64,000 nucleotides of DNA from Deinococcus aerius (GTDB lineage: Bacteria > Deinococcota > Deinococci > Deinococcales > Deinococcaceae). Where the stretch lies: the NCBI RefSeq assembly GCF_002897375.1, contig NZ_BFAG01000009.1, positions 102,501 through 166,500 of the forward strand, given 5' to 3'. Shown one piece after another: positions 49,285 through 60,246 of the stretch. The number at the start of each line of letters is the position of its first letter. Position 1 is the stretch's first letter. Under the pieces are notes generated by a model. It was not told where the DNA came from, made no database searches, and saw nothing but the letters and a program-made list of their open reading frames with translations. A program made the translations under genes and the position numbers.

Positions 49285-49848
49285 TTACAGGCAGTCGACG
49301 ACCGGAATGGCCGTCACGCTCTCCACGATGTTGCTCGCCCGGCCATTCTCGTCCAGCCCTTGCAGGCGGACGTAGGTATATCCCTTCACATTGACGTTCG
49401 TAACCGGGTTGACCACGATGGCCTGGGCGCTCACGCTCTTGCCGACGCTCTGGGGCGCGGTGTTCGGGCCGAAGGTGTAGGTCGCCGTACCCGAGCCGCT
49501 GTAGTCCACGCTGCCGAAGGGGTAGAAGGTGACGTTCTCGTAGTCGCCCGTCCTGAGCCCCTTGAACTGGGCGTAGAGCTTGCTGAGGCCGCCGGTCCAG
49601 GTCACGTCCACGGCCATCTGCGTATTGAGGTTGTTGCAGACTACAAACGTGCCCGCCGCGATGGTCTGACCATTCTGGTCGCGGACATCTCGGGTCAGGC
49701 GGTAGTTGGTGCTGTACCCGGCGACGGCCTCCAGCGTCAGCGTGGGGGAAGGCAGCGTCCCCGGGATGGGATCGGGAATGACCACCGTGATATCGCCACA
49801 ACTGGCCAGCACCGCACTCAGCCCGACCGCCCCCAGCAGCTTTTTCAT
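49285..49848 (-). CDS. Small lipoprotein, paralogue 1 of a tandem family
   Basis: 187 residues with lipobox SAVLASC (Cys near 17). The body is beta-rich: TRDVRDQNGQTIAAGTFVVCNNLNTQMAVDVTWTGG, then SVSAQAIVVNPVTNVNVKGYTYVRLQG and the ending VTAIPVVDCL. The neighbour at 49960 shares the signal peptide, the TFVVCNN/TYVICDN strand, the TNVNVKGYT motif and the PVVDCL end, so the two arose by duplication. Two Cys residues at matching places may form a disulfide. The 90 bases upstream are also conserved between the copies. Function unknown. I use the ATG at 49848. Confidence 0.75.
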   Translation of the reverse strand: MKKLLGAVGLSAVLASCGDITVVIPDPIPGTLPSPTLTLEAVAGYSTNYRLTRDVRDQNGQTIAAGTFVVCNNLNTQMAVDVTWTGGLSKLYAQFKGLRTGDYENVTFYPFGSVDYSGSGTATYTFGPNTAPQSVGKSVSAQAIVVNPVTNVNVKGYTYVRLQGLDENGRASNIVESVTAIPVVDCL

Positions 49849-49920
49849 ACCTCTCACTGTGCGGCCTGAACCTGACCTGAGGGTGATGCAGGCTTAAGCG
49901 AACGTGAGGACAGCACAAAT

Positions 49921-49948
49921 GAGGCCGCCCACTGTGGGCGGCCTCTTT
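49921..49948. terminator. Terminator after lipoprotein paralogue 2
   Basis: GAGGCCGCCC and GGGCGGCCTC form a perfect 10-bp stem with loop ACTGT. It follows the stop codon at 49960 on the minus strand and runs into ATTTGTG. Confidence 0.8.
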
Positions 49949-49959
49949 AGCTGTGATGA

Positions 49960-50472
49960 TTAGAGGCAGTCCACGACCGGGAAGACGTAATCAGACTGCT
50001 GAATAGTGCCGGCTACGCCCTGGGCGTTTACTGCCTGAGCACCCAGTCTAGTGTATCCTTTCACGTTCACATTGGTGATGGGGGTAACAATGATCGCTTG
50101 AGGCTTCACCACGTTCAGATTCTGAGGAGCAACGCCTTTTTCAATGGTGAAGACTAACGTGCCGCTTCCTCCGGTGGAGGGATCAACCTGGTAAGTGTCG
50201 AGATACCTGCCCTCTCCGTAGTACTCGCCAAAGGCCAGAAGGTTGATTTTGCTTGTCCCTACGAGCCAATTTACATCAAGCTCGACATCTGTACTCTTGT
50301 TATCGCAGATGACGTACGTTCCTTTGGGAATAACCTTACCTGTGTTGGTATCCCTAGCATCCGTCGCGAGCTGATACTGGCTACGTGGGCCTTGGCTATC
50401 GTCAATAGCTACGCCGCCGCAACTTGCCAGCACTGCACTCAGACCAACCGCCCCTAACATCATCTTTTTCAT
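49960..50472 (-). CDS. Small lipoprotein, paralogue 2, unusually AT-rich
   Basis: 170 residues starting MKKMMLGAVGLSAVLASCGG. Core strands YQLATDARDTNTGKVIPKGTYVICDN and PQAIIVTPITNVNVKGYTRLGAQ and the ending YVFPVVDCL match paralogue 1. Its codons use A and T at third positions far more than any neighbour, a sign of different age or origin, although its upstream region is shared with paralogue 1. The open frame runs upstream to 50571 but that part has no match in the paralogue. Predicted lipid-anchored beta protein; function unknown. Confidence 0.75.
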   Translation of the reverse strand: MKKMMLGAVGLSAVLASCGGVAIDDSQGPRSQYQLATDARDTNTGKVIPKGTYVICDNKSTDVELDVNWLVGTSKINLLAFGEYYGEGRYLDTYQVDPSTGGSGTLVFTIEKGVAPQNLNVVKPQAIIVTPITNVNVKGYTRLGAQAVNAQGVAGTIQQSDYVFPVVDCL

Positions 50473-50575
50473 GGCTCTCACTGTGCGGGCTGAACCTGAC
50501 CCCCGGGTGATGCGGCCTTCAAGAAACGTGAGCCGAACACAAATATGACCGAGAGTCAGCGGAAGGTGCAAACGC

Positions 50576-51118
50576 TCAGTCCCTCGAATCCGTGTTGTTC
50601 AGGTAGGCGCAGGAGTCGTAGACGTTCACGCTGCCCGTCGTCGCCGTCTCGGGGCCGTTCGGCGTGTCGATCGTCACCTGCGCCTTGAAGCTCCCGCGCG
50701 GGCGGCTCGTCAGGCTGACGTACTGGTACTGCGGCTGGACATTCAGCGCGACCACGCTGGCCGGAACTAGGCGCTCGTAGAACACCACGTCGGCGATGTA
50801 GTTGCCCCGGCTCGACCGCCTCAGTTCGCTGTTCATGGCGAAGGACTTGTCCCCCGTCTTCTCACCGATCACCTCGACATCAGCCGATTCAACGTCGGGG
50901 AGGCCCGGCGCCGAGAACTCGACGACAACGATGTTCTGCTTGAAGGGGATGCTGCCGTACGACAGGTCGCAGGCGACATACCTGTCCGTGGCGATATCGA
51001 TGTAGTTCGTCCGCAACTCGGGCTTCATGCCCAGATACGCGTTGCCGGGCGGGGTGGTCTCGCCACAGGCCGCCAGCACCCCGCATAACCCCATCACTCC
51101 GCAAGCCAGTTTTCTCAT
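50576..51118 (-). CDS. Small lipoprotein, distant third member
   Basis: 180 residues with lipobox GVLAAC near 18. The signal region ([19 protein letters not shown]) is like that of the two downstream lipoproteins, but the body differs: [67 protein letters not shown], and a C-terminal DSCAY. The Cys pair again could be a disulfide. GGAGA lies about nine bases before the ATG at 51118. All three genes run the same way, each with its own short leader. Role unknown. Confidence 0.7.
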   Translation of the reverse strand: MRKLACGVMGLCGVLAACGETTPPGNAYLGMKPELRTNYIDIATDRYVACDLSYGSIPFKQNIVVVEFSAPGLPDVESADVEVIGEKTGDKSFAMNSELRRSSRGNYIADVVFYERLVPASVVALNVQPQYQYVSLTSRPRGSFKAQVTIDTPNGPETATTGSVNVYDSCAYLNNTDSRD

Positions 51119-51181
51119 CAGGTCCACTCTCCGCGCCCCAGCTTACCCGCAGGTGACGCCGGCGGCAGGGAGGCCTGCCAC

Positions 51182-52570
<1,389 letters not shown>

Positions 52571-52647
52571 CTCCTTCGGCCTGACGGGGGGATTCCGGGG
52601 CCTTCCTCGCGCGGCGCTGACACCGCGACCGGGAGAGAGTCTAGCGT

Positions 52648-53121
52648 TCAGGGCGCGGTTGGTGCCGGGGCGGCGGGACCATTGGGGGCCGCCCCCTCCT
52701 CCCGCTTGTCCAGATTCACCGTATACCCCAGCAGTTCCTTGCCCAGCAGCACCGTCCGCAGGGTCCCGCTGAACTTCGTCCCGACGATCTGACCGCGCAG
52801 GGTGCCACGCAGCCGGTCGCCGTTCTCGTACAGGTTCACGTCGAGGGTGCCGCCCTCCCCGGACCGCTGGAACTTGCCGCTAAGGGCATAGGCCTTGCGG
52901 CTTTCCAGGTTGGTAATCACGCCGCTCGCCCGCCCCTCGCGCTCCTGCACGCTCAGGACCAGGCGGTACGGCACCCGGCCCGTGCCGCCCACGCCGATGC
53001 CCTCGTACGTGCCGTTGAGGGCCTTCTCCAGCGCGGTGCTCGGGCTGATAAAGGCCCCGAAGGCGCAGCCGGTCAGGGCGGGAAGGAGCGCGGCGGCAGG
53101 CAGGAAGGCAGAAAAACGCAT
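52648..53121 (-). CDS. Hypothetical lipoprotein
   Basis: 157 residues, not recognised. Lipobox LPALTGC puts the acylated Cys near 19. The body looks like a small antiparallel barrel: [48 protein letters not shown], then [31 protein letters not shown], ending in an Ala/Pro tail. This alternation of VxG turns is often seen in lipid- or ligand-binding barrels. TAGCCT lies five bases before the ATG. Its gene is upstream of the MiaB gene on the same strand. Confidence 0.65.
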   Translation of the reverse strand: MRFSAFLPAAALLPALTGCAFGAFISPSTALEKALNGTYEGIGVGGTGRVPYRLVLSVQEREGRASGVITNLESRKAYALSGKFQRSGEGGTLDVNLYENGDRLRGTLRGQIVGTKFSGTLRTVLLGKELLGYTVNLDKREEGAAPNGPAAPAPTAP

Positions 53122-53176
53122 GCCACAGGCTAAGCAGCCCTCATGAAGTGTGTCTGACGTTGCCTTTGCGCCGGGC

Positions 53177-54007
53177 TCAGGGTGTGCCCGGCTCTTTCAG
53201 CGGGTACGTGGCGCTGTTCACCGCGCGGAGTCGGCCCTCCGGCTGGGCGTAGGTCGCGTTGATGAGGCCGGTGCGGTGCCCCGCGAACCAGTCGCGCAGC
53301 GGGGCGGACTTCGTGAACACCTGCGCCGTCAGCACCCCCTCGGCCTGCACACCCTGCCCGGCGAGGATCATGTTCGCGTAGTACCCGCCCAGCCTCGCCC
53401 GCAGGTCCTCGGCAAAGGCACTCGGGTTCCCCAGCCCGGCGAGCAGATCGCGCAGGTTGCGCGCGGCCTCCTGCGCGGGCACGTAGGCGTAGGCGCGCGT
53501 GCGGTCCGCCAGCCGCACCCCGTCCCACCCCAACACCGTCATCAGGGCCGGGCTCGTGGCGAAACTCCAGTCGTAGTAGGCGAGGGTGTCGCTGCCCAGC
53601 ACGAGTTCCTTCGCGCCGTCGCCGTTCAGGTCGGCAAAGCGCAGCCCGTAGTTCCCCCCCTCGATGATGCCGAGGTTCTCCACCCGGCCCGTGTCCTGGG
53701 TGAATACATACGTCGTGAAGCAGCAGTGCGCCCCGCCCGAGTATTCCGTCAGCACGAGTTCCGGCAGGCCGCCCGGCCGCACGGGTTGCAGCTCCGGCGT
53801 GAGGTTCCACCCCTGCACGGTCAGCACCGTCCGGCTCCCATTCTTCACCACGGCCTGCGCCTGCGCCTGGGCGTCAAACTTGTCCGCCGGGCGCGGCGTC
53901 ACCGTCACGGTCAGGCTGCCCCACTTCAGCGTCTGCGGCGCGTCCTGGGCCTGAGCGGGGGAGAGCAGCGTCAGCAGCAGCGGCAACAGGACGGGGCGTG
54001 TGGGCAT
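53177..54007 (-). CDS. Secreted protein with FG-GAP-like calcium loop, unknown
   Basis: 276 residues with a Sec signal (MPTRPVLLPLLLTLLSPAQA). VLTEYSGGAHCCFTTYVFTQ has an adjacent Cys pair; GGNYGLRFADLNGDGAKELVLGSDTLAYYDWSFATSPALMTV contains a DLNGDG loop like those in FG-GAP/integrin-type propellers. The C-terminal part (LRDLLAGLGNPSAFAEDLRARLGGYYANMILAG) is helical. No enzyme family recognised. TAAGCT lies six bases before the ATG. The gene begins ten bases after the amidase stop on the same strand. Confidence 0.65.
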   Translation of the reverse strand: MPTRPVLLPLLLTLLSPAQAQDAPQTLKWGSLTVTVTPRPADKFDAQAQAQAVVKNGSRTVLTVQGWNLTPELQPVRPGGLPELVLTEYSGGAHCCFTTYVFTQDTGRVENLGIIEGGNYGLRFADLNGDGAKELVLGSDTLAYYDWSFATSPALMTVLGWDGVRLADRTRAYAYVPAQEAARNLRDLLAGLGNPSAFAEDLRARLGGYYANMILAGQGVQAEGVLTAQVFTKSAPLRDWFAGHRTGLINATYAQPEGRLRAVNSATYPLKEPGTP

Positions 54008-54016
54008 ACGCCCAGC

Positions 54017-55183
54017 TTAGTCCTCCAGCGCCCGGGCCAGCCCCAGCAGCCGGTCGTCCTCGCCATGCGACCCCACAAGCTGCACGCCGACGAACGGAGT
54101 GGCAGAGGGGACCGCGACGGTCGGCGCCCCCAGCAGGCTGAAGGGCGCGGTCAGGCGCAGCACGGCCCGGCGCAGCGGCGTCACTCCCCCGCGCAGGGCC
54201 ACCTCGTCCTGCCCGATAAGCGGCGGTGGGGTAGGCACGGCGGGGGCGAGGAGCACGTCGAACTGCGTGAAGAGGTCATCCAACTGTGCCCGGTAAACTG
54301 CGCGGCGCGCGAAGGCCATTTCGACTTCCGCCCCGCCGAGTGCCTGCCCCTGCCGCAGCGAGGCGAGCGTGAAGGGCAGGAAGCCGGGGTCATCCTCCCG
54401 CAGCGCCTCCGCATGAACGCGCGCCGCCTCGCTCAGCACGATGGGGGAGTAAGCGTCCAGCACCTCGGGAAACTCCACCGGTTGCAGGCTCGCGCCCAGG
54501 TTTTCCAACCGCGCCGCAAAGGCCCCCACCGCCTCCCAGACCGCGTCGTCCACCCAGCCCTCAGGAAGCCACACGCCCACCCTCACGCCCGCCCAGTCCT
54601 GCGGGCTGACCTTTTCCCCCGTCAGCGCCTCCTGCACCCGCACAATCGTCCGCAGGTCCCGCGCCAACGGTCCCGTATGGTCACACGTCCACGAGAGCGG
54701 CAGCACGCCCTCGGTACTCCACGCCGGATGGCCCTTCGTCGGCTTGTACCCCACCACGCCGCACCAAGCCGCCGGAACCCGGATGGAGCCGCCCGTGTCG
54801 GTGCCCAGCGCGAGGTCCACCTGCCCGAGCGCCACGCTCACCGCCGCCCCGCTGCTGCTCCCGCCAGGCACGCGCTCCGGGTATACGGGATGCGTCGTCC
54901 CCCCAAAGCCGTTCATCCCCGTGATGCCCAGCGCGATCTCTTGCAGGTGTGTCTTGCCCACGGCACTCGCGCCCAGTTCCAGCAGGCGCCGCACCAGGGG
55001 GCTCTCGCCGGGGTCGGGGACGGGGGCGAGAGTACTGGCGCGCAGCGGCCAGCCCGGCACGCCGTACAGGTCCTTCACGCTGAAGGTGAGGCCCGCGAGG
55101 GGACCGCCAGGTGCGCCAGGCAGGGGGGAGGTGGGGCGGTAAGCCCAGGCCCGCTGGGGATCGGGGAAGTCCTTGGAGGTCAC
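54017..55183 (-). CDS. Amidase (amidase-signature family)
   Basis: 388-residue hydrolase of amide bonds with the Ser-Ser-Lys triad of the family. Lys lies in [13 protein letters not shown], the Gly/Ser motif is [38 protein letters not shown], and VVGYKPTKG follows. The N-terminus is short compared with GatA and there are no gatB or gatC genes nearby, so tRNA amidation is unlikely; small amides are more probable substrates. I start it at the GTG at 55183, seven bases after TACCCT. An open frame reaches 55384 but runs into the dispersed repeat and is not coding. Confidence 0.9.
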   Translation of the reverse strand: MTSKDFPDPQRAWAYRPTSPLPGAPGGPLAGLTFSVKDLYGVPGWPLRASTLAPVPDPGESPLVRRLLELGASAVGKTHLQEIALGITGMNGFGGTTHPVYPERVPGGSSSGAAVSVALGQVDLALGTDTGGSIRVPAAWCGVVGYKPTKGHPAWSTEGVLPLSWTCDHTGPLARDLRTIVRVQEALTGEKVSPQDWAGVRVGVWLPEGWVDDAVWEAVGAFAARLENLGASLQPVEFPEVLDAYSPIVLSEAARVHAEALREDDPGFLPFTLASLRQGQALGGAEVEMAFARRAVYRAQLDDLFTQFDVLLAPAVPTPPPLIGQDEVALRGGVTPLRRAVLRLTAPFSLLGAPTVAVPSATPFVGVQLVGSHGEDDRLLGLARALED

Positions 55184-55228
55184 GGGGCTCAGGGTAACTC
55201 TCGTTGAACTGTGGAACGGCTTCCGTGT

Positions 55229-55560
55229 GCCCACCCCCAGCCCCCCTACCCAGAGGGCAGGGGGGAGCTTTCCGCTGCACTCGGCAAGGGGCTCGCCCAC
55301 TTCGCCTGTGGCCGCTTCTCTCCGCGCAAGGTTTGATCTTGTTGTCTTCCAAGCCGCGTGCCCACCGTCTCGCTGCGCGAGCAAGGCGGGGTGAAGGCGG
55401 TACGAGCGTGAGTCACTTGGGGGAATAGGCCGTCCACAGGAGACGGTTTTGAAAGAGCCGAAGCTTTGGCGTTGTTGCTCCTTCCCTCTGGCGGGCGAGG
55501 CTGGGACATGTAGAGCTGCTTGCGAGCAGGCATCGCCTGCCCTTCAGCGGCTGCCATTCC
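55229..55560. repeat. Dispersed intergenic repeat, copy 2
   Basis: About 330 bp that aligns with copy 1 at 46297-46700 in the same orientation, including a 46-bp identical block at 55356-55401. It lacks the 90-bp left insert. Shared features include CCGCTGC, GGGCTCGCCCACTTCGCCTG, CAAGGTTTGATCTTG and a closing hairpin, here GCAGGC-ATC-GCCTGC, that differs in sequence but keeps pairing. It lies between the amidase start and the WHy gene; the rest of this 422-bp gap shows no gene. Confidence 0.85.
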
Positions 55561-55605
55561 TGCCACCCTTGGAAGAGGGAATGCCGCCCTCCTTCCAGCT
55601 CACGC

Positions 55606-56097
<492 letters not shown>

Positions 56098-56158
56098 GGG
56101 AGGTACGTTAACGGTTCCGGCTGCCGCGAACCTGACGGGCACTGCTACGCTGCCGGGT

Positions 56159-57121
56159 ATGCAGAGCGCGGCCACAAGATGGATGACAGCCCTGACCCTC
56201 GCCGCGGCCCTCGCGAGCTCGGCGGGCGCCGTGAACCTCGATTTCGGTGCGGCCTACCGCACGGGCGGCCCCTGGTTGTCCGCGGGCGTCAGCGATATTC
56301 CCCTGGGGCGCGGCACCTTCTCGGTCACTGCGTCGAACCGGGCGGTGGAGGTCGCGACCACACGGGGCTTCAGCCTGCCCCCCGCCGGGGCCGTCAGTGC
56401 CAGCGCCAGCGCGGCGGTCACCTGGAGGGGCGGCCTGCGCCTGACCTCGGGCGGAACAGCGACGCTCGGCCCGGTCGCCCTGAACCTCGGCGCGACCTTC
56501 TTCACGGGGGGTGCAGCGGAGGTAGACCCCCTCGCCGCCTGGACGCTGACCCCAACCGACCTGCGGGACCGGGGCTGGAACGCCGATCTCACCGCCCGCT
56601 ACCGGGTCAGCCGCACCCTGATCGCCGTGCTGGGCGGCGAGTTCGGCCCGCAGAACAACGTCTCGGGCGGGGTGGAGTGGCGGCGCGACCTCACCCGCGT
56701 CCTGCCCCCCGCCAAGGGGGACGACCCGGAGGCGGAACCGGCCACCGAGCGCGCGGGCACCCTCACGCTGCGCCTGGGTGCCCGCGCGGGCCGGGGAGTG
56801 CTGGGCGTGACCGGCGGCGTGACCTACAGCACCGAGGCGGGCGTGTCCGTGGCCCTCGACGCCCTGGCCGGACCCGGCTCCCTGGGAGCGGTGGGGAGCC
56901 TGAGCGCCGCCGACCTGCTGGGCGAGGGCAGCACCACCCGGCTCTACCTCGCGTACGAGCCGTGGCGTCTTGCCAGCGCCCCCCTGCGGGCCGGGGCGGA
57001 GGCCACCCTCCCCGCCGGTCCGGGCACCCTCAGCGTGGACGTGCGCGGGGGGACGGGCGGCCTGGGCGCGCGGCTGGGCTACAGCCTGCCCCTGGGCGGC
57101 CCGCCGGACGAGGGGCGGTGA
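56159..57121 (+). CDS. Secreted beta-barrel-like protein, unknown
   Basis: 320 residues with a signal peptide ([16 protein letters not shown]). The mature chain alternates short strands and Gly/Thr turns: [104 protein letters not shown], ending [21 protein letters not shown]. This resembles an outer-membrane beta-barrel, though no family is certain. TACGCT lies seven bases before the ATG. A LolA-like gene follows 56 bases downstream on the same strand. Confidence 0.65.
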   Translation: MQSAATRWMTALTLAAALASSAGAVNLDFGAAYRTGGPWLSAGVSDIPLGRGTFSVTASNRAVEVATTRGFSLPPAGAVSASASAAVTWRGGLRLTSGGTATLGPVALNLGATFFTGGAAEVDPLAAWTLTPTDLRDRGWNADLTARYRVSRTLIAVLGGEFGPQNNVSGGVEWRRDLTRVLPPAKGDDPEAEPATERAGTLTLRLGARAGRGVLGVTGGVTYSTEAGVSVALDALAGPGSLGAVGSLSAADLLGEGSTTRLYLAYEPWRLASAPLRAGAEATLPAGPGTLSVDVRGGTGGLGARLGYSLPLGGPPDEGR

Positions 57122-57177
57122 ACCCCCCGTCAGCGTGCGCCCTTCCTTCTCATGAGAGGGGGTGGAAGACTCCGGGG

Positions 57178-57834
57178 GTGAACCGACTCCTTCCCCTGCT
57201 GACCCTTATGGCCCTGGCCTCCACGGCGAGCGCCCAGACTGTGCAGGACATCCTGAACCGGGTGGACGCCGCCCAGAAGGCCGCGAGGGACGTGACCTTC
57301 CGCCTGAGCGGCAGCGCCACCCTCGAATCCTCCCCCCAGAAGATCGACCTCACCGTCAAGAGCATCCCCGCCCAGGGGGTGGCCCGGCTGCAATTCGCCG
57401 CGCCCGACGCGCTGGCCGACAACATCGTGGTCGCGGACCGCAACGAGATCCGGCAGTACCTCTTCCTGACCAATCAGGTGACGGTCACGCCCGTCAAGAA
57501 GGCGGCCGAGAGCGCGGGCTTCGGCGGGCTCGACTTCACCCAGCTCACGAACGCGGCCACGCTGCTCAGCCAGTACAACGTGCGGCTGCTGAGCACCGCC
57601 ACCATCTCGGGCAAGAAGGTCTACCAACTGGAGGCCACCCCAAAGAACGCCGGCACCACCGACCGCGCCCGCGTCTGGATCACCGAGGCGGGCTGGCGGC
57701 CCACCCGCGTGCAGCTCGTCGGCGGCGGCAAGGTCCTCGCCGACCTCACCGTGAGCAACTACAAGGTCAACAGCGGCCTGACCGTGGCGGGCCTCAAGAC
57801 CCTCCCCAAGGACGCGCAGGTGATCCGGCAGTAA
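57178..57834 (+). CDS. LolA-like periplasmic protein
   Basis: 218 residues with a signal peptide ([16 protein letters not shown]). It follows the LolA/outer-membrane lipoprotein-sorting fold: [79 protein letters not shown] and [37 protein letters not shown]. Such half-barrels carry lipid tails across the periplasm; this one could handle lipoproteins or another lipid. The start is a GTG at 57178. An AATTAATACAA 11-mer and a terminator follow. Confidence 0.78.
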   Translation: MNRLLPLLTLMALASTASAQTVQDILNRVDAAQKAARDVTFRLSGSATLESSPQKIDLTVKSIPAQGVARLQFAAPDALADNIVVADRNEIRQYLFLTNQVTVTPVKKAAESAGFGGLDFTQLTNAATLLSQYNVRLLSTATISGKKVYQLEATPKNAGTTDRARVWITEAGWRPTRVQLVGGGKVLADLTVSNYKVNSGLTVAGLKTLPKDAQVIRQ

Positions 57835-57851
57835 CGCTCCCCCGGACGAGC

Positions 57852-57862
57852 AATTAATACAA
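57852..57862 (+). repeat. AATTAATACAA 11-mer, copy 1
   Basis: Exact 11-bp AT-rich motif 17 bases after the LolA-like stop codon; identical copies lie at 60011 and 60946. Confidence 0.8.
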
Positions 57863-57866
57863 CAGT

Positions 57867-57905
57867 GAAGAGGGGAGCTGTCCAACACGGGGCGCTCCCC
57901 TCTTC
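57867..57905. terminator. Terminator between converging LolA-like and NlpC/P60 genes
   Basis: GAAGAGGGGAGC and GCTCCCCTCTTC are perfectly complementary over 12 bp, with a 15-base loop. Both converging genes could end here. Confidence 0.75.
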
Positions 57906-57974
57906 CGGTCCACCCAGACAGGCGCCCCCACCGGGCGGGATGGGGGCGGGGTCGAGCGCGTTCTCCTCCCGGGT

Positions 57975-58595
57975 TCAGCCCAGGATGCGGCGGGCGCCGA
58001 CGAAGCGGCTGGCCCAGTAGGCGTTGCCGAACAGCGGCTCAATCATCGTGCGGCCGTAATAACTGTTGGCGTTCGCCATCATGCCGTTCCCCACGTAGAT
58101 GCCGACGTGGCTGGCGACCACGCCCGTGGTGTTGAAGAACACCAGGTCACCGGGTTGCAGGTTGCGGCTGCTCACCGCCGTGCCCATGCGCCACTGGCCC
58201 GCGGCGCTGTGCGGCAGCCGAATCCCCATCTCCTGGAACACCCGCATCGTGTAGCCCGAGCAGTCAAAGCCCCAGCTCCCCGTGCCGCCCGCCGCGTAGC
58301 GGAACCCCAGGAACCGGGTGGCCGCCGTCCTCACAAAAGCCCCGCCGCCGCGCGCTGCCGGGGCGGCGGGCTTGGCCGTACTCGCCTGGGCGGGCGTCCC
58401 AGTCACCTTCAGCTTCTGGCCCACCTGGATGGTGGAGCTGTTCAGACCGTTCAGCCGCATGAGCTGCGCCGGGTCCATCCGGTACTGGGCAGCGATCTTG
58501 GACAGGGTGTCACCCGCCCTCACGGTGTATGAGGCGGCGAGCGCACTGCCGCTTCCGAGAGCGGTGGCAAGGAGGAGGACGCGGAACGCTTTCAT
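57975..58595 (-). CDS. LysM-NlpC/P60 peptidoglycan endopeptidase
   Basis: 206-residue secreted hydrolase. A signal peptide (to about residue 21) is followed by a LysM peptidoglycan-binding repeat ([30 protein letters not shown]...IQVGQKLKV), an Ala/Pro linker, and an NlpC/P60 domain with catalytic Cys112 in FDCSGY and His163 in [10 protein letters not shown]. It should cut stem peptides in the cell wall. TAAACT lies ten bases before the ATG, and a perfect TATAAT at 58678-58683 (minus strand) lies about 85 bases upstream and may be the main promoter. Confidence 0.93.
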   Translation of the reverse strand: MKAFRVLLLATALGSGSALAASYTVRAGDTLSKIAAQYRMDPAQLMRLNGLNSSTIQVGQKLKVTGTPAQASTAKPAAPAARGGGAFVRTAATRFLGFRYAAGGTGSWGFDCSGYTMRVFQEMGIRLPHSAAGQWRMGTAVSSRNLQPGDLVFFNTTGVVASHVGIYVGNGMMANANSYYGRTMIEPLFGNAYWASRFVGARRILG

Positions 58596-58938
58596 CGACG
58601 GGGGAAGTTTACCCCGCCTTTATTCTTTTTTCCTTAATCCTCGGCCTGAGGGGCAGTTTTTATACGCCTATACGGACATTATACGGTGCCGGGGACGATA
58701 AATACGCGAGAAATCGGCCTCTTCGACTCAAGCTTCTCAGGATCTGACTCATTTCTGAAATCGCCAGGAAAGAGGGCGCTGGCTGGGCCGCTGCCCTGTC
58801 CCCCATCAAGTACTGCTTCCCATGGTTCTCATGAATTGGGTGGGGCGGGGTCCGGGGCGGTGGAAAGGCCCCGCACGGGGAACCCTATACTCCTCTCAAG
58901 ACGCCGAGTTCGGGCCTTTCCCGCTCCACGGAGGACCA
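58596..58938. other. AT-rich divergent promoter region
   Basis: Between the NlpC/P60 gene and the next plus-strand gene. The left part is clearly AT-rich and carries TATAAT (minus strand, 58683-58678) and several other TATA-type boxes. TATACT at 58886-58891 fits the plus-strand gene at 58939. No RNA gene or riboswitch was recognised. Confidence 0.5.
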
Positions 58939-59322
58939 ATGAAGGAACCCCTGACCACCGAGCAGCTCCTGCAAGGCCTCAAGCACTACCGCCGCATCGC
59001 CCGCCAGGACATGCTACGCGCGCCCGAGACGCCCCACCCCGACGCCTTCCTGCGTCACGCCGAGAGCCGCCGCGAGGTATACGCGGCGCTGGGCGCCTAT
59101 GCCGAGACGCACGCCAGCGACGAGGTGATCGAGCATGCCCTGGAGCTGTACCGCCAGCTCCCCTTCGTGACCGGCACCGCCGAACACGAGCATCCCGACA
59201 TCAAGGGCCGCGAGAACGCCCTGGAAAACTTCTTCCTGCTCGTCGGCCTGGACCCCAAGACCCGCCGCGAGGCCCGCAGCAAGCGCCCCCGGCTGAGCGA
59301 GGGTGTCCCCGCCCAGGGCTGA
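58939..59322 (+). CDS. Hypothetical helical protein upstream of the uracil-DNA glycosylase
   Basis: 127 residues, not recognised. It is helical and charged: [73 protein letters not shown], then [30 protein letters not shown]. No signal or membrane segment. GGAGG lies four bases before the ATG and a TATACT -10 box about 48 bases before it. The next gene begins seven bases after its stop, so it is probably cotranscribed with the glycosylase. Confidence 0.75.
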   Translation: MKEPLTTEQLLQGLKHYRRIARQDMLRAPETPHPDAFLRHAESRREVYAALGAYAETHASDEVIEHALELYRQLPFVTGTAEHEHPDIKGRENALENFFLLVGLDPKTRREARSKRPRLSEGVPAQG

Positions 59323-59329
59323 GGCCGCC

Positions 59330-60004
59330 GTGACAGCGCCCGGCGTGCCCGCCCTGCGAGCCCTCGAACTGCGGGCGAAGGGCTGCACGGCCTGCCGCCT
59401 GCGCCCGGGCGCCACCCAGGTCGTCGTCGCCGATGGCAATCCCGGGGCGCCCCTGGTGATCATCGGCGAGGCGCCGGGGGGGGAGGAGGACCGCCTGGGA
59501 CGCCCCTTCGTGGGTCCGGCGGGACAGCTCCTCGACCGCATCCTGGCCGCCGTGGCCCTCACCCGGCAGGACGCCTACCTCACCCACGTCGCCAAGTGCC
59601 GCCCCCCCGGCAACCGGACGCCCGAGCCGGACGAGATCGAGGCTTGCACCTCGCTGTGGCTGGGGCCGCAACTCGCCCTGCTGCGGCCCCGGGTGATCCT
59701 GAGCCTGGGCAACACCCCGACGCAACACCTGCTGAATACCCGCCTGGGCATCACCCGGCTGCGCGGCACCTGGCACCGCTACCGCTGCCCGGACGCCCGG
59801 GGCGGCACCCACGACGCCCTCCTGATGCCGCTCTTCCACCCCGCCTACCTGCTGCGCCAGGACACCCGCTCCCCCGGCGGTCCCAAAAGCCTGACCTGGC
59901 GCGACCTCCGCGAGGCGGCGGCCGTCCTGCGCGGGGAAAAGGAGCCCGAGGGTCCGGTCTCCGCCCCCCCTCAGCCTCTGGGAGATCAGCCCACCCTGTT
60001 TTAA
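59330..60004 (+). CDS. Family 4 uracil-DNA glycosylase
   Basis: 224 residues. Removes uracil from DNA as the first step of base excision repair. The iron-sulfur cluster ligands are Cys19, Cys22, Cys90 and Cys106, and the active-site motifs are [17 protein letters not shown] (47-63) and HPAYLLR (170-176), typical of the 4Fe-4S thermophile-type enzymes. The protein ends with DQPTLF, a good match to the QxxLF motif that binds the DNA polymerase sliding clamp. The GTG at 59330 has GAGG five bases upstream. An AATTAATACAA motif follows the stop. Confidence 0.95.
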   Translation: MTAPGVPALRALELRAKGCTACRLRPGATQVVVADGNPGAPLVIIGEAPGGEEDRLGRPFVGPAGQLLDRILAAVALTRQDAYLTHVAKCRPPGNRTPEPDEIEACTSLWLGPQLALLRPRVILSLGNTPTQHLLNTRLGITRLRGTWHRYRCPDARGGTHDALLMPLFHPAYLLRQDTRSPGGPKSLTWRDLREAAAVLRGEKEPEGPVSAPPQPLGDQPTLF

Positions 60005-60246
60005 GTTGATAATTAATACAAAAGATGCCCGGGTAGGAACACGAACACCTTGCATCGCCCATGCGTCTAGCCCCAGAGCTCCCGGGCACGGGCTCGCCGC
60101 CCGTTCCATCCCCGATCGCTGCGCCCTACCCCCCTTGCTGACCCTGGCTGCAGTTGCGGTGGGCGCCCTCCTCCAGTTCGCCGTCCCGCAGGTGAGGAGG
60201 CGCGGCGGGGACCACCCCGCCTGCATCCCCCCGTACACTGCCCCCC
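60005..60246 (-). other. Intergenic region with tRNA-like remnant
   Basis: Starts with TTGAT and the AATTAATACAA motif (60011-60021). At 60027-60087 the minus strand has GCCCGGG and CCCGGGC as a perfect 7-bp acceptor-like stem, D-arm-like AGCTC...GGGGCTAGA, an anticodon-like hairpin GCAT-GGGCG-ATGC and a T-loop-like GTTCGTGTTCC. Its 61 nt are about a dozen too few for a tRNA and the arm stems are poor, so it looks decayed. The remainder shows no gene; TACACT at 60234 is the next gene's -10 box. Confidence 0.4.

Noticed and set aside
55184..55384. N-terminal extension of the amidase into the dispersed repeat
   Set aside because: The extension is encoded by repeat DNA, whereas the GTG at 55183 has a -10 box seven bases upstream and gives a normal amidase start.
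57852..57875. Resemblance of AATTAATACAA to the first part of a T7 promoter
   Set aside because: The match stops at TAATAC; the essential GACTCACTATAG part is absent in all three copies, and there is no phage gene nearby.
58596..58690. Possible c-di-AMP riboswitch in the leader of the NlpC/P60 gene
   Set aside because: Such riboswitches often precede wall hydrolases, but none of their conserved stems or GGGGA-type core motifs could be found in the short AT-rich leader.
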